Shown: piece after piece, positions 11,644-24,170 of the stretch
How the letters are laid out: every line of letters starts with the position of its first letter
Numbering within the stretch: the first letter of the stretch is position 1
Origin: Collybiopsis luxurians FD-317 M1
Lineage: Eukaryota > Basidiomycota > Agaricomycetes > Agaricales > Omphalotaceae
Length of the DNA stretch: 64,000 bases
Assembly: GCA_000827265.1 (NCBI GenBank)
Contig: KN834832.1
Coordinates: 82,169 to 146,168 of the forward strand
Direction: 5' to 3'
Notes under the pieces: generated by a model
What the model was told of the DNA's origin: nothing
Database searches by the model: none
The model's input: only the letters and a program-made list of their open reading frames with translations
Program-made: the position numbers and the translations under genes

Positions 11644-11972
11644 CTACACCGAGACATAAACCGAGATTCTATTTGCAACCCGTCGATCGAGCGTGGATGG
11701 GAAGAATATTGATTTACGCGAGGTCACGGCTTCATTTGCAAGAGTAGATGTCGTTTTGGTTCTTGTTCCAGTATTGACTTTCGTACTGGTAGCGCCAGTA
11801 CCCACCTCCGGACTCGCAAACAACAATCGAGATCTTCGGAGGCGAGAAAGGACCCATCATTCAAAAAAGAGAATGAGGTCCGACTGGATGCGACGGAAGC
11901 CTTCTTTAGGCGATGTCGACGCAAGAGAACAGAGAACAGGGATGTCGTCCAGGTGAATGCAGGAGTGGGCAA
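11644..11972 (-). pseudogene. Conserved unknown coding relic (copy A)
   Basis: Minus-strand reading contains DGSFLASEDLDCC and, in another frame, EVGTGATSTKVNTGTRTKTT and SRKSIFFPSTLDRRVANR. The same stretch is continuous in the other block at 22,355-22,654, so the frame change lies in this copy. No family recognised. It sits between the old H4 relic and the receptor gene in both blocks. Confidence 0.35.
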
Positions 11973-12380
11973 TGAAGGATGTGTATGTTATTGGCGGCGT
12001 AAGCAGGGTTATTTCGGGGAATAGCGATGTAGTTTCGTTGCAGTGGGACCGAGACTTTGGATAGCGATAAGAACTGGAACGGAGTCGGAGTCAGGAACCG
12101 TAAGAAAAAGGTTAAGCGCTGTTAGGCGCTGATAGTGTTTGGTCAGCGTCGTGGAATTGTGGTCACGTCTATATCACGCAAACGACGCGTTCGGTCTCGC
12201 ACAGTCGCGTTTAACAGGTTATCAACTGATATCACGACCGACACTCGACCCCCGCAAATTCAATGGATAAAATTTACCTCGCCATTACGTTAATTTTTTA
12301 CATGTCAGTCTCTCCAGTAGTAGAGCGCATCACTGATTTAGCTTACGACGTCTGAAACTAAGTATATACTTATTTCGCCC

Positions 12381-12635
12381 ATGCCCTCAATATCCCATAC
12401 CCATACCCATTCTCAGATGTATAACTCCGAAACCGAACGGGTCATCAGCGTTCCTGTCATACAGAGGAATGAGGCCAGGGAAAGCTTACCCTTATCGCCG
12501 CAAGATCTATTGGACGAGGAAGGTATGAGGTTTCACCGCCACCAGATAAAATTGGAATTGGGGGAGGGAGCGGGGCCCGGAGATGATGAGTGTGCAGTGA
12601 GGTATTATTTGTCGAGCTTGCTGAACCGGCAATAA
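12381..12635 (+). other. Small open frame upstream of receptor 1
   Basis: An 84-codon frame (MPSISHTHTHSQMYNSETER...) precedes receptor 1. Its central part (SETER.ISVPVIQRNE...LDEEGM) has a recognisable counterpart before receptor 2 (about 25,705-25,805), but the two diverge into different frames afterwards. It may be the remnant of an older exon or simply duplicated upstream DNA. Function unknown. Confidence 0.25.
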
Positions 12636-12885
12636 CCGTGTAAGGTGCATGTGCAGAGATCGGCGGACCAAGAGGAAAGAACGAAGACTTGTCGGCAGGT
12701 GCCATCCGAAACAGGTCGAAGCACATTTCATTCGCCATTTGTCCAGGTGATCACTCCTTCGTCCAGCCGGATATCTCCAGTTGAACGTGTTGGCTGCCAC
12801 CTGTAAAACATCAGGCCACATTCTTACGGTAATACCGGTTCTGCGCCTCATGTTCACCACGTTCTGTTCTTGAACAACGACCGTC

Positions 12886-15800
12886 ATGTCCTGTTCATCG
12901 CTTGAGCTCCCCAAACGATCCATAGGCAAAGCTCTCCAGAAAGTAATCCCAAAAAGGTTCAAAAAGCGAAAAAAAGCGTCCAATGCGACGCAGGCTGAAT
13001 TGTTGCAAAGCGATTCGGGTGAGTTAAATATATATATTCAACCTCACAACGTCTTCGTCAAATTCTAAGAGAAAATATGTTGCAGAATCGCAGTTTTCGG
13101 ACGGGCAAACGAGGCCCACTGCGCGACAACAGCCATCCTCGGCTAATCCTGCTCAGACTTCCGATATGGCAAGCAGTCCAGGTAAGTAAAACTGTAACAT
13201 TTTTGGTAACCCGTGTAACAAGGTAACATCGATAGCTCGACTGGATTCGATCCATAAAGGGGAGCTCTCTGCGGAACAACAGTCATTGCAACCCCTTCAT
13301 TCTCAGCCTCCTCAAGTCAACATGCCACTTGAGTATAGTAAGGCACAATGTTTCATACCTCATACAATTAAATCTCTAAGTAACAATACCGATTGAAGAT
13401 ATGCCCAACACTACTCCCCAGGGTGAGTATTGACCGGTACATTTGCTATTTTCTACTGGCTTAGGTCTTGGTATTGTAGCAGGCAATATGTTGCCTGGAG
13501 TCAAGAAGACTATGGCTGTTGCTTGGACAGGCTTCAAGCTAGTTTCGGAGAAGGTGGAAGGTTTCCTAGATGGAACTCCTTTCAAAATTCCAGTAGCTAT
13601 AATCAACACACTCATTGACATTTCCGATGTGAGTAGAATGTTGATTTTAGGTATGTAGAGCTAAACAACTTTCAGGCTGTCATCACCAACAGAGAATCAA
13701 TGAAGGATCTTTTATTGTCAATTGATACAAGACTCCAATCTGTCATGCAAGAGTTTTTAAAATTGGAATCACCCGATGAAATCAAGTCTAGCTTTGGCAG
13801 GTTTGCTGAGTGAGTTACTTGGAGAGCTAAGGAATTTTAAATATCACTCTGAAACACATTCAGGAAACTTGTTGATGCTGCAAATCAACTTGGGGAAATG
13901 AAAGAGAAAGGGATATTGCAGCAAATTTTTGAGTCAAATGAGGATCCTGGAAAAATCAAGCAGATTTATGGGCAGGTGGATGAAGCAACAACAAACTTTC
14001 AAGTAAGTGTTGCATCAGAGTGGAATCTAGTTAATAGCTAATACTGGCATCTAGCTTGAAATGACACTGGCCAATATCAGATTGACTCAAAAAATTGAGG
14101 ATAACACAGAGGTAGGATATTTCAAATACAAGAAATTTATTATATTGAGTTTGCTGCTAGCACATACGCTTACATGATCTCCGCCCCATTCCTGAGGCAA
14201 CATATGCACGTGGAAACCGTAGTCTTTGTGCAGAGGACACCCGTGTAGATATTCTCAACACTGTCATTGCCTGGTGCAAGGACATATCTGCTGACAGCTC
14301 TACCATTTTTTGGTTGAGTGGAGCAGCTGGTACAGGCAAATCCACAATTGCCTATACACTCTGTGATAAACTCCTGCAAGAGGGAAAGAATGTGACCCGC
14401 CTTGGTGCTTCTTTCCTTTGTTCTCGTCAAATACAGAGTGCACGAAAACGCGAGAACATTATTCCCACTATTGCTTACCAACTAGCCCACAGCTTTCCAC
14501 ATTACAGGAAAAAGTTACTCGAGCTGGAGTTGGATGTCAATCCACCACCTGTGAAAGACCATATCAAAACATTGTTGATTGATCCTTGGAATCAGTGCAT
14601 TCAAAAGCAAGAAAAGCTTCCTCCACTTGTAATCATTGTGGATGCATTGGATGAGATTGAAAACAATGATGGTTCACAGTTTTTGAAAGAACTCATTACC
14701 ATCATTGCAGCTCAGGAAGCTCATAGAGGCCTCAAATTCTTTGTTACAAGTCGACAAGATCCTCACATTGTGGAAGTTTGCAATTCTTTCCCATCACAAG
14801 CTGTTATTCAACTCCAAGATGTAAAAAGGGAAATTGTGGAGCAGGACATTGCTAAATACCTTCAAATCGAGCTCCCAATCCTTGATCCTGTTCAGATATC
14901 TCAGATTGCTTCACAAGCATCTGGGCTATTTATCTATGCAGCTACTGTCATACGGCTTCTTTCTGGGGACTCCTCTAAAACCACAGAACAACGGCTTGAT
15001 ATCTTGTTGAAGCCAGAATCCCAAGGATTTGAAGATGAATTCAGGGAGCTAGCAGTAGACCATCTCTATGAAGAAGTTCTTGCTGAACTTCTTCTACACA
15101 AGTCAGGAAGTGATTGTCAAATTACTATTTCCATTCTCCAAACAATTATTTTTGCTCAGAAACCTCTGTCACCTTCTGACATTCTGAAGCTCTTAAAACA
15201 GGAACCATCCAATAAAGAGTATCCACGGCAGATTGTGAAATCTCTTCATGCTGTTCTATGGATTGACTCTGCAAATGATCAAGTATACACTTATCACAAG
15301 TCATTTGTAGACTTCATGTCAAACCTAGAACGTTTCAGGGATCTCAAGCTCAAATCCATGTTCATCCCCTATTCTGCCACCACTTGCCACTATGAACTCA
15401 CTGTCAAATGTTTTGAGCTTATGAAAAATTTGCTCAAGTTCAATATTTGTGGCTTGCCTTCTTCTTTCCAGAATGATAAAGAGCTGGGGAACCTCGCAGG
15501 CCAAATTGACAAAAATATTCCTCCTTTCCTGCAGTATGCATGTCAATTTTGGGCAATACATTTGGAAAGGAGCTATAGCTATCTCAATGATCAGAACAGA
15601 ACTGGGATAAGGGATACACTTCTCAAATGGCTTAATGACAATTCCCTCTTCTGGATAGAGGTAATGAGTTTGCTGAAGCAGGCTGGAGAGTGCTACCATT
15701 CACTCAGGAAAGCACGACTGTGTATTAGAAAGGTGAGATCAATTTAAATATGGAGTAGCTATTATTAAAATGACCAAAAAAGGAAATTAAATTGGAGGAT

Positions 15801-18020
15801 ATCAAAGACTTTATTGCAATTGAAAATCTCATAACAGCATTTGTTGGTGGCGGTGCAGCAAAGTCCACACCACATCTCTATGTCTCGACCCTGGCATCAT
15901 CTACACATTCCATGGGAGTAGTGAAAACATGGCAAAACAAGTTTTCAGGAATCCCCAAAGTTAATATGAAAATAAGGCAAACATTTCAGTTGCTGGTCAG
16001 GGAACATACTGCAAGAGTGAATTCAGTTGCATTCTCCCCAGATGGCACTCAAATTGCCTTTGGTTCAGGTGACTTCAATATACATATTTGGGATGCTTCA
16101 ACAGGAGAGGAAGTGCTCAAACTGGTTGGCCATACTGGCCCAGTGCTTTCAGTGGCATTCTCTCCAGATGGAAGTAGGATTGCCAGTGGCTCAGCCGATA
16201 AGAGTTTGCGGATATGGAATGCATTGACTGGACAGGAAGTTTGTAAACTGCATGGCCACACTGACAATGTGAGGTCAGTGGCATTCTCCCCAAATGGCAC
16301 TTTAATTACTTCTGGCTTGGATGACGCCAGTGTGCAGGTCTGGAATGCATCAACTGGACAGGAAGTTCACAAACTGGATGGCCATACTGACTATGTCATG
16401 TCAGTGGCATTCTCCCCAGATGGTACTCTGATTGCTTCCAGCTCAGGGGACACCAGTGTGCAGATCTGGAATGCATTGACTGGAGAAAAAGTGCACAGAT
16501 TGGATGGCCACACCTCCGATGTGAACTCAGTGGCATTCTCGCCAGATGGAAAGTGGATCTCCAGTGGCTCTGATGATTACAGTGTGAGGATATGGGATGC
16601 AGCAACTGGTAAAGAAGTACACCAATTATATGGGCATTCTGATTGGGTAAGGGCAATAGCCTTCTCTCCTGATAGCACTTTTATTGCCTCTGCCTCAGAT
16701 GACAAGAGTGTGCGGATTTGGAATGCAATGACTGGAGAGGAAGTTCACAAACTGGATGGCCATACTAGCTATGTAATGTCAGTCGCATTCTCCCCAGATG
16801 GCACTCGGATTGTCTCTGGGAGTTATGATGAGAGTGTACGGATCTGGAGTGTGCCAATCTGGGATGCATCAACTGGTAAAGATACACTCAAAGTAGATGG
16901 GCATAGTGATGCTGTACACTCAGTGGCATTCTCTCCAAATGGCACTCAGATTGTTTCTGGCTCAAGAGATGGAACTGTGCAAGTTTGGGATGCTTTGACA
17001 AGAACACAGGTACACAGACTGGATTGCAATGCTGGCAGGGTCCTTTCAGTGACATTCTCTCCAAAGGGCAACTTGATTGCCTCTGGAGGTGACAACAGTG
17101 TGCAGACCTGGGAAGCACTCACTGGAAAGCTAGTCCACAAGCTGTATGGGCACACCGGTGATGTTTATTCAGTGTCATTTTCCCCAGATGGGACTCAACT
17201 TTTATCTGGCTCAGCTGATAATAGTGTGCAAATTTGGAATGTATCAACAGGATACAAAATACAAACACTGAATGGACATACCGCAGCAGTAATTTCAGCA
17301 GCATTTTCTCCTGATGGCACTCAGATTGTCTCTAGCTCAGATGACAACAGTATGCGGATCTGGAATGCATCAACTGGAGATGTAGTGCATATTCTGAATG
17401 GCCACACTAAGACTGTGGCATTGGCATTGTCTCCAACTGACACTTGGGTTGCCTCCGGCTCAAATTATGGAAGTCTGCGTATTTGGGATACATTAACAGG
17501 AAATGAAGTGTGCAGAATATATGCCAACACTGGGGGTGTTTTGTCAGTGGCATTCTCCCCAGATGGCAAACAGATTGCCTTTAGCTCTTTTGATGGGTGT
17601 GTGTGGATTTGTAATGCATTAACAGGAGAAAAGGTGCATAAACTGGATGGCCACACAGATTGGGTGCGGTCAGTTGCATTCTCACCTGATGGCACTCGGA
17701 TTGCCTCTGGCTCCAAAGATCATAGTGTGCGGATCTGGAATGCATCTCCTACCAAAGTGATCAATCCAGCTGATGACCGGCAGCTGGTGGAATCACCTAT
17801 AAACCAACTTCCATTCCAGGAATTTTGGTATGCTCGCTCTGATGGATGGATTTTATCTCAAACAGGCCAACGACTGATGTGGATTTCTCCAAACCTGATT
17901 CAATATGTCAACCAACCGGACTGTCAAGTAATCTCATCTGGTGGTCGCATTGACATTGATTTTCAGGCATCCCATTTAGGAAAAGATTGGAATTGTATTT
18001 ATATAGGAGATGGTCAGTGA
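12886..18020 (+). CDS. NACHT-WD40 NLR-like receptor 1
   Basis: About ten exons can be joined without a stop. Exon 1 starts MSCSSLELPKRSIGKALQKV (basic). Short exons lead to MPNTTPQ and GLGIVAGNMLPGVKK, then a helical domain (TGFKLVSEKVEGFLDGTPFK..., DAVITNRESMKDLLLSIDTR...) resembling the MLKL/HeLo-like or Cbl-N type helical bundle common on fungal NLRs. The NACHT ATPase has Walker A GAAGTGKST and Walker B IIVDALDEI, followed by sensor/winged-helix sequence (FFVTSRQDPH, YHKSFVDFMSN). An intron at about 15,733-15,782 separates this half from 14 WD40 repeats and a conserved C-terminal tail (FQEFWYARSDGW...IYIGDGQ). By analogy with HET-E-type proteins it should sense a non-self or host-derived ligand through the propellers and trigger cell death or heterokaryon incompatibility; that role is inferred. 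The first methionine was chosen because the same start is kept in receptor 2. Confidence 0.85.
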
Positions 18021-19748
18021 GCTATCTCTGTAGTAGGATCAGTAGTATTTGTACTAAACCTATGTAAATTGAATTTGGTAGTTGATTTCACTTTCTGAGA
18101 TACTTAAGCAGAAGAATAAGATTCAGACATGTAGACCACTTGAATAGAAGAAACTCAGATAAGTTTCAAAATGCACAGTAATGGATCAATCCATAGTCAA
18201 ATTACTACTTGCTGTTCTCCACCTTGGGGAAAACCCTATTGTCCATCAAAACGACAAACACATCTTTTGACAAGGATGGGAAATTTGTTGATTATACAGC
18301 TAACTTTCCCCTGTTCAGTCTACCAGCACCGAGGGGAATACCCATCTGTATTTGAAATTTTTTTGCCAGAATGACGGCAATTTGGATTCTTGTCCTCTAA
18401 GAGGATGGGAACAATCTTGCTTGAATACTAACACTTCCAACCAGATCCCTTGACACTCTCTTAACAAAGAGAACCGCTGCAATGAATAGTATGCATTGTT
18501 GACCCTATTTGATTTGATTGTGCTCCAATCACATCATTCTTTCTACAGTTATGTCAGTGCCTAATGGTTGCTGAGATTTTGAAGGGCAATTGAAATATTG
18601 ATGGGGAAGTTTGGCTCATATGTGCTTCAGTGTACATGCTGGTGGTACAGATATTGGATGCAGAAGAAAAGAACATTGAATGAATGAAACCGATCCCTGT
18701 CAGCCAGATTGTATTACAGTCACACTGTATGCATTGTTGCTAGAAGAAAAATTCCTCCTCAAGCTTTCCTTCAAAATCAAGGATGAAATGCACCCTTTTA
18801 AGTGCAAGGAAAGGGAAGGAGAAAACAAAAGTAATAACACCAAAGGGGTCAAAGCAGAAATTGTCATATTTGGGTTTTTCTCTGGCCTACTTTAAAAGAC
18901 TGACCTCATCAGTAGAAGCCACCACTGGTTACTCATCCTATCAAATGGACCAAAGAACCAAAACATTTTATGATTTGAATGTCAAGTAGTGGCATGGATG
19001 AGATGAGGTAACATGATGTAGTGGCTAGAAAAGAACAAAAGAATAGACTCAATCCTCCCCCTAGGTAGTGGTATCCCGGTACTCCCAGAGGGCAAGTCGA
19101 CCTTAGCTCGCAACAGGAAATACATCAGAGCAGCTTGACTATATATGCCTTCTATGAGTATTCTTTCTGACCAGGGATGAATTTTTAAATACTTTAGGTA
19201 TAATTTTTAAGAAAAAAATGACAAATATATCAGCAGAATAGTTCCTTCTAGCCGACCCACACAATGGACCTCGTCATGGAATCTAGATGTGTCTAAGTAT
19301 ATTTGTGACACACTCTACCAACTGAGATAAGGATACACATGAGAGGGGTTTTTCATCTCTTCTGGTTATCCAAACCTCATTTACCATCGAAGTTATCAGT
19401 CAGATGCGTTGGAGTTACTGCCAAGACTAATCATAACGATAGATGGGCTGGAGCAGACCAGACCTTAACTGATTGCAGGCTATGGATATGGACATGGTGA
19501 ATCATTACGTAGAGATAAGTCGCGTCGCGACAGTCAAATGCAATGGACATTGCTTGAGAACCAGGAAACATCCCATGCAAGAGCTGGTGCGATGCGTCAG
19601 GTACAGATGAGCTGGAAGGTCAAATGGTTCGAGGAGGTGTATCGGAAGCTCACAGGACACACATAAAGAATAGTGGTACACGGTATATAGATAGCAATAC
19701 AAAATAATAAAACAGGAAATAATACAGGACACCACCAACAAAACAACA
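18021..19748. repeat. Module tail, copy 2 (non-coding)
   Basis: This is homologous to 1-1,999 and 31,334-33,040. It links the receptor stop codon to the H4 stop codon and is the clean, MITE-free version. A 68-codon frame at 18,783-18,989 is retained in copy 3 but the two differ mostly by amino-acid-changing substitutions, and copy 1 is frameshifted, so I do not call it a gene. Confidence 0.65.
19212..19336 (-). ncRNA. tRNA-like Pol III candidate (copy 2)
   Basis: Same unit as 1,469-1,595: A-box-like TTATCTCAGTTGGTAGAGTG on the minus strand, degenerate B-box, short T-run. The A box has a G-to-T change relative to copy 1. Confidence 0.3.
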
Positions 19749-20220
<472 letters not shown>

Positions 20221-20759
20221 TGTAATGTAAGTTGTTGAGAGTGAGTTAGAGGTGTTGAGTTTGAGTTTGAGTAAAGACGGTGGACGTCGGGATTGTATAG
20301 GACCTTGCAAGACTATTAAGCGCCGGGAGCCAACTCTTCTTATAACCATCGCAATCACCTCTGACGTCCCAGTCATTGACAGTCCTCTATATACTAGAAT
20401 CGGATTTATTAATCTGGTTGTTGTGAGCCCTCTCAAATACTAGGAAGCGTAGGAAATGCCAGCGCAAAGGAATATGAGGAAAGATGCTACGGGAACATGA
20501 GTCAGGGTGTAGGAATGGGTAGAACAAAGGATTTGTAGTCTCACATTTACTTATTTTCCTTTTATCCTTTCGTTTGCTCATTCTTTTGGGTATTACAGGC
20601 TCATGAAAGACTTCTACCAACTAATCAACTTCTTCGTTATTTGTCCAGCTTGTTTATAGAATTAAAAACAGCTTTGCTTCTCATATTCTTATATATGTGC
20701 TCTTCGCCATTCCCATTACCCACAGTTTCATTTCGCAACAGAGGTCGTATCAACAGCAC
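20221..20759. other. Spacer after H4 copy 2
   Basis: The first 110 bp match the flanks of the other H4 copies, including CTTGCAAGACTATTAAGCGC, which is also found next to the eIF3a pseudogene (about 2,862). Beyond that no gene is seen. Confidence 0.4.
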
Positions 20760-21593
20760 CAAGATTCTCAGCTACGCTCTATGGTCCTCATTCAGGCCCT
20801 TGACAATACTCATCTAGGTCAGACTCGGCCATGAAGAACGAAGGTTTCGCGGAATGTATGGCGTATCGAGGATCTTTCCAGCTACGCCTTCCCCACCTCT
20901 CTAGCGGCACCCATTGTTTGCTCGCCGGTCCCTTCAGCGACGACAACATAGCCATGGGTGACCTCCGCACTGCAATGTATACCCTTGGCTTCATACCGAA
21001 GGTCCAGTCTGCCATCTTTCAACTCGTCATTGCCGTCCTCTTACTCGGCAACCCAGAGTTCAGCAAAGGCGTCTTCGTATCCAGCGCAAGTATTTGTTCC
21101 CAATTAGATTGCTACGATGCTGGGCATCGACAGCGAGGAATTCACTCTGACTAACAAAACCAGCTACGTCGCAAAAGAGCTGCATACCGTACCGTACTCT
21201 TCATTGCAAAGCATGCCGCCAAGGAACCCGATGGCTTCGTACAAGACTCGTACGCCATCTTGTATTCACTTTCATTGTTGAAATCGCCAATCACGAACTC
21301 GCAGGTTTCTCTTTCGCAGCTCCCACTACCCAAATCGTCTTCCTCGATCAACCCGACTTGGCAGTCCCATAATCCTACGGGCTATGCCTCTGGTTTCGGC
21401 GTACGGGCAAGACTCGTCCAACAAGTTTATTGCTATTTCCCAGGATGAAATGCTCCAGTCGTTCTACACGCGACACACCTTTAACGACAACGTTTTACAT
21501 TCCGATGGTGTCTCCCTCACCAAAATCTCTCACTTGGACGATTCGTTGTGTATTGAGATGTTGAAAGGCATCCGCACCGAGAGGAAGCTCTGA
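20760..21593 (+). pseudogene. Chitin synthase (myosin-motor domain) fragment 2
   Basis: Clearer version of the fragment at 10.1-10.9 kb. Readable pieces are LLAGPFSDDNIAMGDLRTAM and YTLGFIPKVQSAIFQLVIAV, then LLLGNPEFSKG, NKTSYVAKEL in another frame, IVFLDQP, and SAYGQDSSNKFIAISQDEML followed by QSFYTRHTFNDNVLHSDGVS. These match the motor-like N-terminal domain of chitin synthases with a myosin head. Frame changes occur around 21,085-21,170 and 21,370. There is no GT2 catalytic domain. It extends about 110 bp further 5' than fragment 1. Confidence 0.8.
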
Positions 21594-21758
21594 ACCGGTC
21601 ATCGATTAGACGGAGGGTCACCGACTCACCATAGACAGATGGATCCAGGAAGCAAATCAATAGCTTACAATGCATAATGGAATAGCGATAAACAGTAGAT
21701 AGTAGCGATACAATATAATAAAACAGGAAATAGTACAGGTGGTAATGATACGACGCGA

Positions 21759-22040
21759 TCATGCACCGAAATCGTATAGCGTACGACATGATTGCATGAG
21801 AGCATGTACAACACTGAGAGCGGTGATGGTCTATCGTTTAACATGTTCAGTATATGTTACTGAGTAGCGAATAACCTGTAGAGATCGACATGAGTATACG
21901 AGACAACGATGAAGTGTGATAAACAAACATTTTCGAGACCAATCTTAAAAATACCATGAGAAATGGAAGCAGATATACACTGGACACCTTTACGACGGGC
22001 GAGATGATATTGGGCGGGTTCGTGATACCTAGGGAATAAA
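21759..22040 (-). pseudogene. Histone H4 relic (old copy B)
   Basis: Minus-strand sequence contains HEPAQYHLARRKGVQCIS then GIFKIGLENV, an intron-like gap, then SVTYTEHVK, a stop, TITALSVVYAL and CRTLYDFGA. It aligns with H4 from residue 31 to the end. It is decayed to the same degree as the relic at 11.0 kb and occupies the same place after the chitin-synthase fragment. Confidence 0.75.
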
Positions 22041-22354
22041 ATAAGAGATTCACTAAACCAGTAGCAAACGCAAGCGTACCGGCCTGACTTGCCAATGATA
22101 AAGCACATCCATCAAGGACCTTGTTTTCCTGAACAAGCTTAACCCTCAAATTCTCCCTCTGATCCCTCCTCGTTTCTATCCTTCTTGTCTTCTATCTTGA
22201 ACATCGAAATCGTTAGTGGCTTCTTGAGGTATACCAAATTGACCCCTACCTCGCATCTGATATGCTTGATACAAGAGCGATGCAGTTCATTTGACTATGT
22301 ATTCAGGGTTAAAGAGGAGAGATAGTCATAGGAGACGATATTGATCTGTTGGCG

Positions 22355-22654
22355 TCACAGGTAGCGGAGAAGGAGTAGCAGAAAGACACGGAGACATGGA
22401 CGCGAGGTTCTATTTGCAACCCGTCGATCGAGCGTGGAGGAGGAAAATATTGATTTACGCGAGGTTACGACTTCCTTGGGGAGAGTAGATGTCGTTGTGG
22501 TTCTGGTTCTGGCATTGGCTCTCGTACTGGTAGCGCCAGTACCCACCTCCGCACTCCGAGGATAACAATCGAGATCTTCGGTGGCGAGAAAGGACCCATC
22601 ATTCATACAGAGAATGGAGTCTGACTGAATCCATTCGAAAATTACTTTAAACAA
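22355..22654 (-). pseudogene. Conserved unknown coding relic (copy B)
   Basis: Continuous 99-codon minus-strand frame with NDGSFLATEDLDC, EVGTGATSTRANARTRTT and SRKSIFSSSTLDRRVANRTS, matching 11,644-11,972. Thr/Ser/Arg-rich, no family recognised. It lies directly beyond the H4 relic. Confidence 0.35.
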
Positions 22655-23387
22655 TGTCGACGTAGGAGAAGAGAGCAGGAATGTTGTCCAGTGTGAATGT
22701 AGGAATGGTCAACGAAGGATGCGTAGGCGTTATAGAGTTGACAAGGATAGGAACGGCCACTGAAGGTTGGCTTTGGATACTGGGCTGATGTGGGTGATGA
22801 GGACGATGCATGTACAATTTGGGAGATAGGTGATGTCGGTGTTTGCGCATTTTTCATCCGCAAGTAGTTTGAGCGGTTTGAGCTTGGTGTATCGATTATC
22901 CAGGCTGGCTTTCGTCTGGGTGTATAAAAATCAGGAGACGAACGGAAGTGTTAAATCGTACCAAAGCTCACCTTTGCTACTTCCGCCTTGTTACCACAAA
23001 ATGACTCCTTTATTCTCCAGCAGACGAATACGAATTTAGCAAGAGCAATTCAGCACTGAGTGGGATGGAGTGGTATTGGCTGTTCATAAGAGTTGTTATT
23101 GACTGCGTAAGCAGGGTTATTTCGGAAAATAGCGATGTAGTTTCGGTAACAGTGAGACCGAGACTTTGGGTAGCGAGCAGGAACTTGAAGGGTCCATAAG
23201 AATGGTAGTGTCCAACACCTGTGAAGAATTTGTGAGCTGACTAAGCAAGGTTTCCTGCGAAAACATGGCAAATCGTACTCAACTACTTCGTTTGCCTTTG
23301 GTATAGCTTCTACAGTATAGTAAAATAGATATAACATCAAATTAGTGTGCTTTCGATATCTTACATATTTTAAATCATAGAATTAGA

Positions 23388-23697
23388 GCCAAAATTCGTT
23401 GTGAGAGGCATATAGCAATTAAGCGCCGGAAGGTATAGCTGGATCGAGGTTTACGGCGATAACTGGCAAGCCGTGACAATTTTGAAGCTGCAGCCATGGA
23501 GCAAAGTGTTGATAGAAGTATAAGCAATAGAAATGAGGGTATATGGCCTCATGAGTGGAAGAGCAAAATGAATGGGGGAAGGATTGGTGCGCAACCGAAG
23601 CGAGATTTTATACATGATGTAATCACAACTTTTGCCTAAGTCCCAGCCAAATCTTGCGAAATCGACTTGTAGTGTATAACCCCCCTGGCTACAAAAC
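23388..23697. repeat. 310-bp perfect duplicate, left of gap
   Basis: Identical base for base to 23,861-24,170 as far as I can compare, with the N-run exactly between them. This looks like two contig ends sharing an overlap that was scaffolded rather than merged. Confidence 0.85.
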
Positions 23698-23860
23698 NNN
23701 NNNNNNNNNNNNNNNNNNNNNNNNNNNNNNNNNNNNNNNNNNNNNNNNNNNNNNNNNNNNNNNNNNNNNNNNNNNNNNNNNNNNNNNNNNNNNNNNNNNN
23801 NNNNNNNNNNNNNNNNNNNNNNNNNNNNNNNNNNNNNNNNNNNNNNNNNNNNNNNNNNNN
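23698..23860. other. Assembly gap (163 N)
   Basis: Run of undetermined bases. No sequence can be annotated here. Confidence 0.99.
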
Positions 23861-24170
23861 GCCAAAATTCGTTGTGAGAGGCATATAGCAATTAAGCGCC
23901 GGAAGGTATAGCTGGATCGAGGTTTACGGCGATAACTGGCAAGCCGTGACAATTTTGAAGCTGCAGCCATGGAGCAAAGTGTTGATAGAAGTATAAGCAA
24001 TAGAAATGAGGGTATATGGCCTCATGAGTGGAAGAGCAAAATGAATGGGGGAAGGATTGGTGCGCAACCGAAGCGAGATTTTATACATGATGTAATCACA
24101 ACTTTTGCCTAAGTCCCAGCCAAATCTTGCGAAATCGACTTGTAGTGTATAACCCCCCTGGCTACAAAAC
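23861..24170. repeat. 310-bp perfect duplicate, right of gap
   Basis: Second copy of 23,388-23,697. It continues directly into the rest of the TIR element. Confidence 0.85.

Noticed and set aside
12110..12135. Repeated AAGCGC / AGGCGC words here, at 23,405, 24,432 and 25,425
   Set aside because: Looked for a CRISPR-like or satellite array; spacing and sequence are irregular and the organism is eukaryotic. Some are just parts of duplicated blocks.
16049..17304. Several minus-strand frames opposite the WD40 exon
   Set aside because: They are mirror images of the repeated WD40 codons and recur with the repeat period.
15792..18020. WD40 array as a separate gene
   Set aside because: There is no ATG at its start; the frame joins the NACHT exon through a GT-AG intron in both receptors, so one NACHT-WD40 gene is the better model.
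18783..18989. 68-codon frame shared with 32,052-32,297 in module tails
   Set aside because: Most differences between the two copies change amino acids and copy 1 is frameshifted, so there is no sign of protein-level constraint.
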